DNA of 20,538 nt, from the IMG/VR virus record IMGVR_UViG_3300004457_000012, positions 1 to 20,538 of that record, one strand, 5' to 3'. The stretch is from a virus. The translations under genes were made by a program, and so were the position numbers. Within the stretch, counting starts at the first letter, position 1, and every line of letters begins with the position of its first letter. Below the pieces are notes generated by a model that was not told the DNA's origin, made no database searches, and worked only from the letters and a program-made list of their open reading frames with translations. Positions 5,902-15,189 of this stretch are shown here, piece after piece.

Positions 5902-8900
5902 TTATGCAAGTGCAATAACTCTAAGATCTCTGATTCTTGGCGGGTACGCCTGGTTTGTTGAGGTTCCTACAAGTTTAATAGTAAAGTATTTAAACTCTGG
6001 TAGAGTATCTATACTGAACTCAAAATCTTTGTAGATTAAGTTATCACTGTCAGATGCTAAAACATCTGTTTTGGAAACTTTTTTATTTGGCAAACCATTG
6101 CTTTCTGCAAAGTCTAGAATTTTACCATTTACATCCAAGTTGGTATAACCAGGGAATGGGTAGTAAAGTGGTTCTATTTCTGGAGAATTGCTAATAGAAT
6201 AGAACGCTCTTATGTCATTGTAAGTATTGACATATCCTGCAAGAAGCACCTTAATAGATGTTGCTGGATTTTCTAGTTCTACTGGTTTATTTGCATAAAT
6301 GAATGCGGTTGGATCCTCATTCAGACTTGCAGTCCTTGGGTCATTTTTATAATCCGTAATAGGAGAATTTACTCTATTAGAGATCATAACCATGCCAACC
6401 CGATCAAGGTCAATAACTGGAGATACATTGCTATTTGCGGTAGACAATGTAAATGTCAGTTCCATAGATTTATTACCAGGAAGACTATTGAGTTGTGCAA
6501 GCTCATTGACCCTAGAAGCAATCATTCTAGGTTCTGGAAGATAAGTGTCCTCATCGAGATTGATAGTAGTCTTCTCGGTCTCAACGAATGAGATTTCACT
6601 ACCGTCTACACTAGTTGCTGAAATACCCTTCAGTTCTGCTGATATGGTTGTTCCTGGAAGAGCCATAGTTTGAACAATAGGTCTCACCGCTTCATATTGA
6701 ATATTCTGTGTTGCGAAGATTAAATCTCCACCACTAGATTTAGCAGAATTAATATAGAGTTTGTTGAGACCAAATCCAGAACTTCTATCAATACCGTTAA
6801 TTGCAGTATTGACTCTAATATAATAAGAATCAAGAGTAATTGATCTATTAACAAGAGCATCTTGCAGAGTATGATCAGTATTGATTCTTCTCAGAGAGAT
6901 ACCATTGTTCTCATACTTTTGAATGGAAGTTTTTATTGGATAGGTAAATGTTCTTGTGTTATCAATACCTCTAGTAATTCCAATTAACTGACCTGCAGCA
7001 ACACCAGTGTACGAGATGATCTCGTCATCAAGAAGTACATAACCTGGATTAGTAGCTGCAACAGATACATTCTCAAAAGTATCGTAACTAATAGTACTTG
7101 CAATACTGATTGGTCCCGAATCTGAGTTTGTATACTCTGCAGTAAGATTGGTTGCTTTAATATCACCCTTAACACCAGTAATGTTTACAGTATTAAGTGT
7201 AGAATGCATACCATGGTTTTTATGATTAACCTTGATATGAAGACCATCTTCTGCAAGAGTTGCAAGTTCAAAATCATCAACTCTTATATTACCACCAGAA
7301 ATAGCAGTCAGAGTTGTAATTCCTGTACTTGGACTTACAAATTGTAACGGTTTAGCGGAGTTAATTTCAAATTCGCCCTGGACATTATCAATGATTAATT
7401 CGTTGATACCAGTTACATTTCCAAGAGATAGTTGAAGATTTCTTCCTAACTGATCGTTACCGAAGTTACCAACAGTAAATACATCACCAACTTGATAACC
7501 AGAACCACCAGTATTAATTGTTGCTCCAATAGCAACACCATTAGTAGATCCTTGAGCACCAATTGTAATATCAGCAGTGGCATTTCTACCATTACCACTA
7601 AATGTTACGAGTGGTACATTTGCAAAGGTAAATTGATTTCCATCAGATGGAGTATATCCAATACCTGCGTTGATAATTGTCAGATCTCCTGTTGCAGATC
7701 CGCCAGCACCAACATAATCACCAATTACATTAGCGTTCTCCTGAATAATACTATTACCAACCACCAAACTAGATGTATTGATAATATCATTACCTGTAAG
7801 GATTATTCTCTTGGACTCAAATTCAAGCGCATCTTGAACGAGGTTTGCAATCTGACTGTTACCCTTATCAAGTTCTGGATTAAAGAATGATATGGTAGCA
7901 CTCTCATCAAAACCTGCAGTGTAAAGACTAAACTTAAGATCCTCATATTGAGAAGCATTCCAAGTAGATCCATTCTGAGACTTGAACAAAGAACCTAGGT
8001 GCGGTTGTGCGGACACAAGAACCTGTCTAGATTCTGCTTGAAGCAGAGTACTAATGTCAACTTCACCCATTCTGGAAATCCAGACGGTATATTCGTTAGA
8101 CTGTGACAGGAGAACAACACAGTGCTCTGTTCCACCATTCAAGTAAACTGGTGCAGGGAATACTACAGTTGTAGGAACCGTTGCATCAAAGGACTCTTCA
8201 ATTTGATCAGATTCGAGAATTACTTCTCCAAACGGATAAATTTCATTAGATGGATATCCATTAACCATTGGTCTCAGTTGTACTGTAACAGATAAAAGTG
8301 GATCCTTCGTTCTGAAGAATACTTCAATTTCTGTTACAAATGCACCTGGATCATCCACAATCGTAAATGATTGTGCCAAGGGATCTTTACCTCTTCTGGG
8401 CGGTCTTGGAGGACGTGGCGGACGAGGTGGTCTCGGAGGACGTGGTGGTCTTGGAGGACGTGGTGGAGGCGCTGGACGCGGACGTGGCGCTGGCCTAGGC
8501 CTCCTCGGAATCGGTGCTGCACTAGGTCTTGGCCTTGGTGGTGGTGGTGGCGGTGGTGGTGGTGGCGGAGGCGGCGGTAAGACCCTAACGCTAGTACTAG
8601 TACTATTAGTAATTGCTGTTGTTACCTGTACATCAGTTGCTGGTCTAGCTTCAGCTGTTGTTCTTCTTTCAAATCTTGGTTTTCTTGTAGATCTAATAGT
8701 CTCTTGAACATTATTAAGAGTACCTGAAGCAAAGTATGCTTCTTCTCCGCTAGTATCTGTAAGACCACCGATAGTGCTATTTACAGAACTACTGGTAAGC
8801 CTAAAGACTTTTGTACCAACCTCAAAGGTTGGGTTTGTTGGATTATTTGGATTAGGAATAAAGAATGTTCCAATAACAGTTCCAATTCTGTCAGTAACTA

Positions 8901-11900
8901 ACTTAACGTCGGTAACTTCTGCTTCACCACTAGCACCTCTGAGGCGCATACCCGTTCTTATCCAACCAAAATAACGTGATTGATTACTTTCTGAGAGAGT
9001 TCTAGTATCTACATTAAGAATAACTGAAGAACTAGAATAATTCTGAGGAATCGTATAGTTCTCATCATATGGACTTAATGTGTAGGTATCAGTAGGTGCA
9101 TTAATTGGACCATACTTGTGGTTAGACTGAGCAACTCGGAATGAAATTGTAGGAGATGCCCCACCAACAGTAGGGGTTGCACTAGTTGACATGGAACCAG
9201 TTATAGTTTCACCAACAGTGAAAGTTCCACTGATCATTCTAATTTCAACTAGTTTTGGAACAACAAATCCGTTTACATTAACACCATCAAAGAATCCATA
9301 AACTCTAGTTCTTGGTTTGAACTTTCTACCAGTAAATTCAACATTACGTGATCTCATAAATGCGACCACATCCGAACTTACAACCCTATCACCTTCATTG
9401 ATGGTCTCAGTTTGTTCAGAAACTCTAAGTCTCTCTCCAGATCTATTCTCAGTACCAGTCCTAGTGGTTGTTGTTACTGCAGTAGTTCTTAACTGATTAG
9501 TTGTAGTAATTGTTCTACCACGCTGTACTGAACTACTTCCAGTCGTAACTGTGGACCTTGCTACGGTAGCAGACGATCCCGTCCAGGTTGCTGCCCAAGC
9601 ACCCCAACGTACAGGTCCTAAACCAGTTTGTGCATCATAACCTGCAAACTCAAGTTGAAGTCTTGATTGAGTATAATCATCAACATTGATTCTCTGTGGT
9701 GCCAATCTTACTTGGTCAATCCAGATATCAGAAGTTGGGAAGAGTTCAATATTACCTGAGTAAGTTGTAACTAGATATGGGGTTATATTTTCAACTCTAG
9801 TAGCAAATGGATTTTGAATCTCAAGACCATCAACATAGTTGATAGTGATTACTTGCCCCGTTCTTCTATAGTTAGAACCTACAATGTCAGTTACAAATGC
9901 GGGACTTACGTTTGGATTTGCAGTAGTTCCAATACCAATCAAAGATCTAGAACCAACCAACATATCAACTTCAGTTGTGAAGTGTGATGGTCTTAGTTCA
10001 GTATTAACTGGGTCAATAGAATTAGTAATATTACCTGCTTTGAGTTGATTCTGAGTACTTGTAAAGTTGTCAACAAAAATACCCGATTTAAATCTAGTCA
10101 GACCACTTTCATCTGGAATAATCAATGCTTCAGTCTTTGCTTCAAGCAGAGACAATGCAGTATAATACTCAAGATTTTTAATTCTATCTTCCAGAATTGC
10201 AATATCTTGCATTCTGTATCTCTTATGTGACTTCAGAGAAATGCTAACATTTTCTGAATTACATAAGTATGGTGGAAGATTAATAGTAGCAACTTCCAGA
10301 GCATTGTCGATTGGAAGAGGTGGAAGTGGAGATTCGCCAGGAACACCCTTCAATAATTGGAATCCGCCATCTGGATTAAAGTAAATTTTATCAATCCTTG
10401 GTAGATAGTGTCCGTAGGTAATTAAGATAGACTCATCAGATGCAAGAATATTCTTGGCGGAGTTTGTCCCATCTTGAAAATCACGGGAATTAAATTCAAA
10501 CGGAGATGTTGTAGTAGAATCTGGATTAAATTTCCTTACTCTTGGTCTAATATCAAGAACATCAGATAATCTTGTATTATCTCTAAGGAGAGGAATGTCA
10601 CAATAATCAAATTGATCGTAAGAAGATATTGTTGTCAGATCACCTTCAGTCGAGTCATTATACTCTGCAGACTCAAATATAACTCTTAACTGCCTTCTAG
10701 GTGCTTTAGAAGATGGTTTTCTTATCAGTCTTGAGTAGTCAACAATAGTCTCTCTATGACCAGAGTCCAATGTATATCTACTAAGAATATTTTCATCACC
10801 TAGATCAAAATTATTAATTGTTCCTGTAACGCCAGTAGTCTCTGTAAGAACAGATTCTCCAATCTCAAAACGAAGATCATTAAGATATACTAGACCTGCA
10901 GTGGAAGAGTTTGGTTTTTCAATGAATAGACCAATAGCACCACTAGTTTGTCCGACAATTTCCTCACCAATGATAAAGTCATCAGTTTTTCCTGTAGGAC
11001 CATTAAGATTGAACAACGTAATGGTGGGTATAGTTGGTTGCCCGTTGTCATCTGCTTCAAACACTGCATAGACTTTAATTACGTCTGGTTCAAGAAGGCA
11101 AATTTCTTTATCTTGAACTCTAAGACCATAACCATACGAACCATAGGTAAGACCATCATTTAAAGTCGTTGATCCAATACCAGATGAAGATAATTTGGAC
11201 TTGTTGACAATAATTGAATTTGTTTTAATTGAATTTTTAACTTTATTAGTTACGTTGGTCTTCTTGAGTGTTGCAATTAAGCGTCCAGAACCAGTAACAT
11301 CAAGACCAAAAATTCTTAACTCTCTTCCGCCATTTGTATATCTAAATTTATCTGCAGTTAATTCTTCAAATCCACCCTGACTATTAATTAGCACATAACG
11401 CTCTTCATCATATGCGAGGAAGGTCTCATTATCTCCTGCTTGAATAGTATTAGTTGCATTTGCAGTAATAGTTACATTAAACTCTCTCTTGATAGAAATA
11501 GTTGATTTAGTAAGATCTACTGAAGAGACAAACTCTTTTGGCAAAGGAGTGTATAGAGTATTGTCTGTTGATGATTGGAATTTTGTTCCGATGATCTGAA
11601 AGTCTGTGGGATTAATGCTTGAGGTTGGCAAACCGCCGTCATTAATAAGCGATACTGTAGTAATGCCAGAAATAATAATATTATTAGAGTCAGTAACACT
11701 GTCAACTTTCGCATAAGTTTTAATTGAGGTACTTCCAAGTAAACTATTTGTAAACGATACTAGATCTCCAGATCTAACAAGATTTGTGAATACTTGGTCC
11801 GAAGAAGTTACTGTAGATATCCCTGGAGCAGATCCAGACTTCGGTGAAATGGTAATACCATTATAGTCTACTTTAGAATACTGTTTAACATCAGAGTTAA

Positions 11901-13566
11901 AAGTCTGTCCAACACCAACGCTACTGTGGATTGATTTTACATCAGCAACACTATATTCTATAACTGAAGTTGAAATTCTTCCATCATCAACACCATTAAA
12001 TGTGAGTTTCTCTCCTTTAAGAAAAGATCCTTTAGTACCATATGCAGTTACAATACCAATAGCGGTATCATATCGCAAGTGTGCGGTAGCACCACTAGAC
12101 TTACCTACAATATAGGTTGGTACAGTTAATGTTGATGCTTGATTGAGACTAATCTCAGTATAGGGTTGAATATCATATAAGGTAATATCCCACTCATTGA
12201 TATCGGATGCTACAGATGAGTATGATCCAGACTCCAGCGCATAGTCATATACACGAGCTACACCGATTTCTTTACCAGCAACGGTAGTACTTGTTACACC
12301 AATTCTAGAATCTCTAAGACTAATATTTGATGATGTACTAAAACCAATTCTAGGGGCACCAAAAGTTCGATTAAGAGTTAAAGTAGGTCCAGTAAAGTAA
12401 TTGACTGCCTGTTCTTTTAATGTTTTAATAGATCTAGTTTTAGGGAAATCTAGATAATGAACTGTACCCGAATCTACCTCAAAACCACGAATAAATGCTT
12501 TACCTGGGGAGATCTTGTATGTTCCTAAATCAGCACTAGGAATATTACTATTATACGTTAACTGCTCTTTTGAGAAGATACCATTATTACCTTTACGATC
12601 ATCAAGAGACTCTCTAGAATGAATAGAAAATGGTTTTACATAGAAGTCGCCAGACTGATCATAGGTTCTCCTTGCAAGCTCTTCTGCTATCTCATTATAT
12701 TGTGATCTATCTTGTATATGCTGTAAATCACCATCTCTAATCAGCATTAACTGAACAAAGTTCTCACTTTTATCAGACTCTAAAGGTTTCTTTGCAAGTA
12801 CAGCACTTATTTTAAGTCTATCCGCACCTGGTGCAGCATAATTGTTAAAACCCTTTGCGTTATCTGTAAGAGTATTATCTTGATTTGATGAGATTACTTC
12901 CTCAAAAATTTCAAGACCAATCCTATACGATGGATCCGATTTATGAGCATCTAGAATTAAAGTTTGTGAAGGAACCTTTACAAACGTTCCCCGAAGAAAA
13001 TATACACCTTCTGTCAAAAATACTGCAGAACCAATAGAAGTTGACTTAATTGGGGCAGTATTTGCAAATCCCTGACCACTCTGGAAGTTTACAATAGAAG
13101 TGGAAAGATTATCCTCTAAAAGGAGAGTCTCGTCATCGTCAAAAATATCTTTACCTTCATTACCTGCACCAACATAACTTACAAAGAAAGTATAATAACC
13201 CCGTTCGGATGATTCAATTCCATCAAAAAAGACAATTTTTGCAAGTACATTGGAGTTTTGACCTCTAATGTATACATTTACTAGATCATCTGCGTAGTTA
13301 TCAATAGGAATACCAAGATACTCTGGTTCCACCTCTACAGCAAAGAGTGTATTGTTATAGTTAATTTGTCCTGGTATGACAATAGAACCCTCTTTAAATA
13401 AGTGGGTTCCAACCTGTTCAACTTGATCTTGAAGAACTGCTTGAAGTGAAGTTAACTCTCTGGCCTGAACTGGCAGACCTGGTTTAAATAATACTCTGTA
13501 GTAATTCTTTTCTGCATCAAAATCATCAAAATAAGGAGATACATTGAGATTAGTTTCTTGTGGCAT
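5902..13566 (-). CDS. Giant DUF4815-like virion structural protein with polyproline/Arg-Pro-Pro rod
   Basis: This 2554-residue protein starts MPQETNLNVSPYFDDFDAEK and continues with the LFKPGLPVQARELTSLQAVL region that marks the DUF4815 family of large structural proteins in T4-like marine phages. A second conserved block at about 980-1170 contains LRDNTRLSDVLDIRPRVRKF and a coiled-coil-like MQDIAILEDRIKNLEYYTAL. Residues 1664-1677 are 14 consecutive prolines, followed to about 1726 by Arg/Pro repeats ending PRRGKDPLAQ. A conserved beta-rich domain follows (about 1727-1905; VTEIEVFFRTKDPL, MVNGYPSNEIYPFGE), then GxGY repeats at about 1960-2060 and the terminus PPRIRDLRVIALA. It lies between gp8 and gp13, where T4 carries genes 9-12 and wac. 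I infer a baseplate-periphery or fibre-attachment protein. AAGGA lies two bases before the ATG, six bases after the gp8 stop. Confidence 0.88.
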   Translation of the reverse strand: MPQETNLNVSPYFDDFDAEKNYYRVLFKPGLPVQARELTSLQAVLQDQVEQVGTHLFKEGSIVIPGQINYNNTLFAVEVEPEYLGIPIDNYADDLVNVYIRGQNSNVLAKIVFFDGIESSERGYYTFFVSYVGAGNEGKDIFDDDETLLLEDNLSTSIVNFQSGQGFANTAPIKSTSIGSAVFLTEGVYFLRGTFVKVPSQTLILDAHKSDPSYRIGLEIFEEVISSNQDNTLTDNAKGFNNYAAPGADRLKISAVLAKKPLESDKSENFVQLMLIRDGDLQHIQDRSQYNEIAEELARRTYDQSGDFYVKPFSIHSRESLDDRKGNNGIFSKEQLTYNSNIPSADLGTYKISPGKAFIRGFEVDSGTVHYLDFPKTRSIKTLKEQAVNYFTGPTLTLNRTFGAPRIGFSTSSNISLRDSRIGVTSTTVAGKEIGVARVYDYALESGSYSSVASDINEWDITLYDIQPYTEISLNQASTLTVPTYIVGKSSGATAHLRYDTAIGIVTAYGTKGSFLKGEKLTFNGVDDGRISTSVIEYSVADVKSIHSSVGVGQTFNSDVKQYSKVDYNGITISPKSGSAPGISTVTSSDQVFTNLVRSGDLVSFTNSLLGSTSIKTYAKVDSVTDSNNIIISGITTVSLINDGGLPTSSINPTDFQIIGTKFQSSTDNTLYTPLPKEFVSSVDLTKSTISIKREFNVTITANATNTIQAGDNETFLAYDEERYVLINSQGGFEELTADKFRYTNGGRELRIFGLDVTGSGRLIATLKKTNVTNKVKNSIKTNSIIVNKSKLSSSGIGSTTLNDGLTYGSYGYGLRVQDKEICLLEPDVIKVYAVFEADDNGQPTIPTITLFNLNGPTGKTDDFIIGEEIVGQTSGAIGLFIEKPNSSTAGLVYLNDLRFEIGESVLTETTGVTGTINNFDLGDENILSRYTLDSGHRETIVDYSRLIRKPSSKAPRRQLRVIFESAEYNDSTEGDLTTISSYDQFDYCDIPLLRDNTRLSDVLDIRPRVRKFNPDSTTTSPFEFNSRDFQDGTNSAKNILASDESILITYGHYLPRIDKIYFNPDGGFQLLKGVPGESPLPPLPIDNALEVATINLPPYLCNSENVSISLKSHKRYRMQDIAILEDRIKNLEYYTALSLLEAKTEALIIPDESGLTRFKSGIFVDNFTSTQNQLKAGNITNSIDPVNTELRPSHFTTEVDMLVGSRSLIGIGTTANPNVSPAFVTDIVGSNYRRTGQVITINYVDGLEIQNPFATRVENITPYLVTTYSGNIELFPTSDIWIDQVRLAPQRINVDDYTQSRLQLEFAGYDAQTGLGPVRWGAWAATWTGSSATVARSTVTTGSSSVQRGRTITTTNQLRTTAVTTTTRTGTENRSGERLRVSEQTETINEGDRVVSSDVVAFMRSRNVEFTGRKFKPRTRVYGFFDGVNVNGFVVPKLVEIRMISGTFTVGETITGSMSTSATPTVGGASPTISFRVAQSNHKYGPINAPTDTYTLSPYDENYTIPQNYSSSSVILNVDTRTLSESNQSRYFGWIRTGMRLRGASGEAEVTDVKLVTDRIGTVIGTFFIPNPNNPTNPTFEVGTKVFRLTSSSVNSTIGGLTDTSGEEAYFASGTLNNVQETIRSTRKPRFERRTTAEARPATDVQVTTAITNSTSTSVRVLPPPPPPPPPPPPPPRPRPSAAPIPRRPRPAPRPRPAPPPRPPRPPRPPRPPRPPRPPRPPRRGKDPLAQSFTIVDDPGAFVTEIEVFFRTKDPLLSVTVQLRPMVNGYPSNEIYPFGEVILESDQIEESFDATVPTTVVFPAPVYLNGGTEHCVVLLSQSNEYTVWISRMGEVDISTLLQAESRQVLVSAQPHLGSLFKSQNGSTWNASQYEDLKFSLYTAGFDESATISFFNPELDKGNSQIANLVQDALEFESKRIILTGNDIINTSSLVVGNSIIQENANVIGDYVGAGGSATGDLTIINAGIGYTPSDGNQFTFANVPLVTFSGNGRNATADITIGAQGSTNGVAIGATINTGGSGYQVGDVFTVGNFGNDQLGRNLQLSLGNVTGINELIIDNVQGEFEINSAKPLQFVSPSTGITTLTAISGGNIRVDDFELATLAEDGLHIKVNHKNHGMHSTLNTVNITGVKGDIKATNLTAEYTNSDSGPISIASTISYDTFENVSVAATNPGYVLLDDEIISYTGVAAGQLIGITRGIDNTRTFTYPIKTSIQKYENNGISLRRINTDHTLQDALVNRSITLDSYYIRVNTAINGIDRSSGFGLNKLYINSAKSSGGDLIFATQNIQYEAVRPIVQTMALPGTTISAELKGISATSVDGSEISFVETEKTTINLDEDTYLPEPRMIASRVNELAQLNSLPGNKSMELTFTLSTANSNVSPVIDLDRVGMVMISNRVNSPITDYKNDPRTASLNEDPTAFIYANKPVELENPATSIKVLLAGYVNTYNDIRAFYSISNSPEIEPLYYPFPGYTNLDVNGKILDFAESNGLPNKKVSKTDVLASDSDNLIYKDFEFSIDTLPEFKYFTIKLVGTSTNQAYPPRIRDLRVIALA
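8392..8577 (-). repeat. Polyproline and Arg-Pro-Pro repeat tract with 18-bp tandem DNA repeats
   Basis: On the minus strand this encodes 14 prolines (8577-8536) and then an Arg/Pro/Ala segment leading into RPP triplets. At DNA level near-identical 18-bp units occur at 8399-8416, 8426-8443 and 8444-8461 (plus-strand form GGTGGTCTTGGAGGACGT), with a 9-bp half unit between the first and second. The tract is far more G+C-rich than its surroundings. It probably forms a stiff polyproline-II rod separating the N-terminal and C-terminal parts of the protein. Confidence 0.9.
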
Positions 13567-13572
13567 AATCCT

Positions 13573-15156
13573 TTAGAATTGCAAAATAACTTTGATATCT
13601 TCTCTTTGATTTACCGACCTAGTAATGGAAGGTCTATTATCAATATAAAGTATGGTTCCAGAATATTTTTCTGCTTCTGGATCTGCGACGCCCTTAATAT
13701 AAGTTTGTCCCAGGTAGTATGTTCTATTATTTATCACTGTACTAATACCTGGATTTGTGTCTGTTCCAAATCCCTCATCAATGAATAATTCCTTACTTCC
13801 ACCAACAATTTTTAATGAACCTCCTCCCTGGAGAGTGGTAGTAAATAAATTTTGATCATAACCAAATTCAGGATTTGATTTTTGAGTCCCATCAGTATTG
13901 AATCCGACAAGAGATCTATCTTGCCAGTACCTTAAGACACCAGTTTGAGCATCATATGAGATAACCCTGCCAGTAGCAGTAACTCCTGTACCAATTGTCT
14001 GCTTAATTAAAGAATTTGGTTCAAATGTAGTTGTTTTAAAATCATCTTGATTTGGTGATTGTCCTTTGAGGACAAGACCATATAATGCGCTTGCTCTATC
14101 ATCAGACAAGACTGCATTTGATTTAAATCCCTTTGGATTTTCTACAATACCAATTCTTGCGATAGATGCTCCAGTAACAAAATCTGGATTTTGATCATCA
14201 TTTTCAATTCTAGAGTAAATTAGAACATTAGTTGATCCAAGTTCAGAGTATATATTTGCTCCATGACCACCTGGTGGAGGAATAATTATATCAAAAATGG
14301 GTGTTGTTGATCCAGTTGGAACGTTGCCAGCAACCAAGTCAACACTACCATATGTATATCCAGAACCACCATTAGATACGGTAATTGATTCTACTTTTGA
14401 ATCATTATTGACGACAATAGTGCATTCTGCATTATTACCATCTCCTTTAATTGGGACTCTAGAATAGGTAGAGTTTGGAGGACCAACAAGGAAACCTCTA
14501 TTTCTAACAGTGACAGTTTTTAACTGTCCACTTGTAACTGCATTAGTTCTAACCGTAGAGTAATCTGTATTAGTCTCCCAATCAACAGGAAGTGGAATAA
14601 AGTTTAGAGAGTCAAATTTAATTACATCACTAGGACTAATCGTGTAAAGATACTTCCAAATATATCCATCACCACTAGTACCAGCAGATCTTGGTTCTAA
14701 ATCGGTAAACTTTGGTTCATCTAGAGAAGGTTTTCCATTAGGATTCTCTGGATCAATTCCATTATTTAAACAAATATATACTCGGAACTCACTATTTAAA
14801 ATATAATAGTTCGACGCATATAGACTTGTTTTGTTTGATGGTTTTGATAAGTTATTACGATTTACATCATGACGATACATATCGTAAATGGTTGCAGATG
14901 CCCACTGAATCTTTCTTACGACTGGTCTGATATCATCGGCAGAAATCTTTTTGAGTGCCACCATAGTATCCCAATATGTATTGGAATCGTCAAAGCAATC
15001 TCTTGGGGAGGGTGGAGTTGTATCCCATGATGAAGCAACTTCTGAGGCATTAGGTAGTCCAATAAACGTATAATACGAGTTATTGGCGTCTCTAATTTTC
15101 TCAATAAAGTTCCTAGCGTTATTAACTCTCAATAAATCAGTTATAATTGCTGCCAT
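13573..15156 (-). CDS. gp8: Baseplate wedge subunit gp8, enlarged
   Basis: gp8 is a baseplate wedge component that, in T4, dimerises and binds gp7 and gp10 at the periphery. The protein has 527 residues, against 334 in T4. The N-terminus MAAIITDLLRVNNARNFIEK is followed by a T4-gp8-like core with EFRVYICLNNG at about 122-132 and GDGYIWKYLYTISPSDV at about 161-177, matching the order of T4's GDGYVWEYLFEIPPDV. The C-terminus YIDNRPSITRSVNQREDIKV closely parallels T4's YMENRPPIIMAMDQTEEINI. Between core and C-terminus lies an insertion (about 215-390) that includes a GGSGYTYGSVDLV repeat of the type found elsewhere in this window. The gene starts 31 bases after the upstream giant gene, with a late-promoter-like octamer in the gap. 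No clear Shine-Dalgarno is visible. Confidence 0.9.
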   Translation of the reverse strand: MAAIITDLLRVNNARNFIEKIRDANNSYYTFIGLPNASEVASSWDTTPPSPRDCFDDSNTYWDTMVALKKISADDIRPVVRKIQWASATIYDMYRHDVNRNNLSKPSNKTSLYASNYYILNSEFRVYICLNNGIDPENPNGKPSLDEPKFTDLEPRSAGTSGDGYIWKYLYTISPSDVIKFDSLNFIPLPVDWETNTDYSTVRTNAVTSGQLKTVTVRNRGFLVGPPNSTYSRVPIKGDGNNAECTIVVNNDSKVESITVSNGGSGYTYGSVDLVAGNVPTGSTTPIFDIIIPPPGGHGANIYSELGSTNVLIYSRIENDDQNPDFVTGASIARIGIVENPKGFKSNAVLSDDRASALYGLVLKGQSPNQDDFKTTTFEPNSLIKQTIGTGVTATGRVISYDAQTGVLRYWQDRSLVGFNTDGTQKSNPEFGYDQNLFTTTLQGGGSLKIVGGSKELFIDEGFGTDTNPGISTVINNRTYYLGQTYIKGVADPEAEKYSGTILYIDNRPSITRSVNQREDIKVILQF

Positions 15157-15181
15157 TTTTGGAAGAACTTTTTCTATAATC

Positions 15182-15189
15182 TATTTATT
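15182..15189 (-). promoter_or_regulatory. T4-type late promoter-like octamer upstream of gp8
   Basis: The minus strand reads AATAAATA, a seven-of-eight match to the T4 late promoter TATAAATA, lying about 26 bases before the gp8 ATG in one of only two gaps longer than 20 bases. It overlaps the TAA stop of the upstream gene. Initiation about six bases downstream would leave a short leader. The position is good; the match alone is weak in A+T-rich DNA. Confidence 0.45.

Noticed and set aside
7492-7890. 132-codon plus-strand open frame
   Set aside because: It is antisense to the continuous 2554-residue gene, its translation is Ser/Thr/Cys/Ile-rich low-complexity antisense sequence, and it has no credible start context.
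8356-8375. Perfect 7-bp inverted repeat (CACAATC/GATTGTG, 6-base loop)
   Set aside because: It is inside the coding sequence just after the proline rod, with no U-tract or gene end, so it is most likely chance.
8591-8604. Palindromic CTAGTACTAG-like string
   Set aside because: It encodes Thr/Ser codons in a Ser/Thr linker; short palindromes of this kind are expected by chance.
13728-13735. GATAAATA octamer on the minus strand inside gp8
   Set aside because: It resembles a late promoter but lies about 160 bases before the next start inside a coding region, as expected by chance in A+T-rich DNA.
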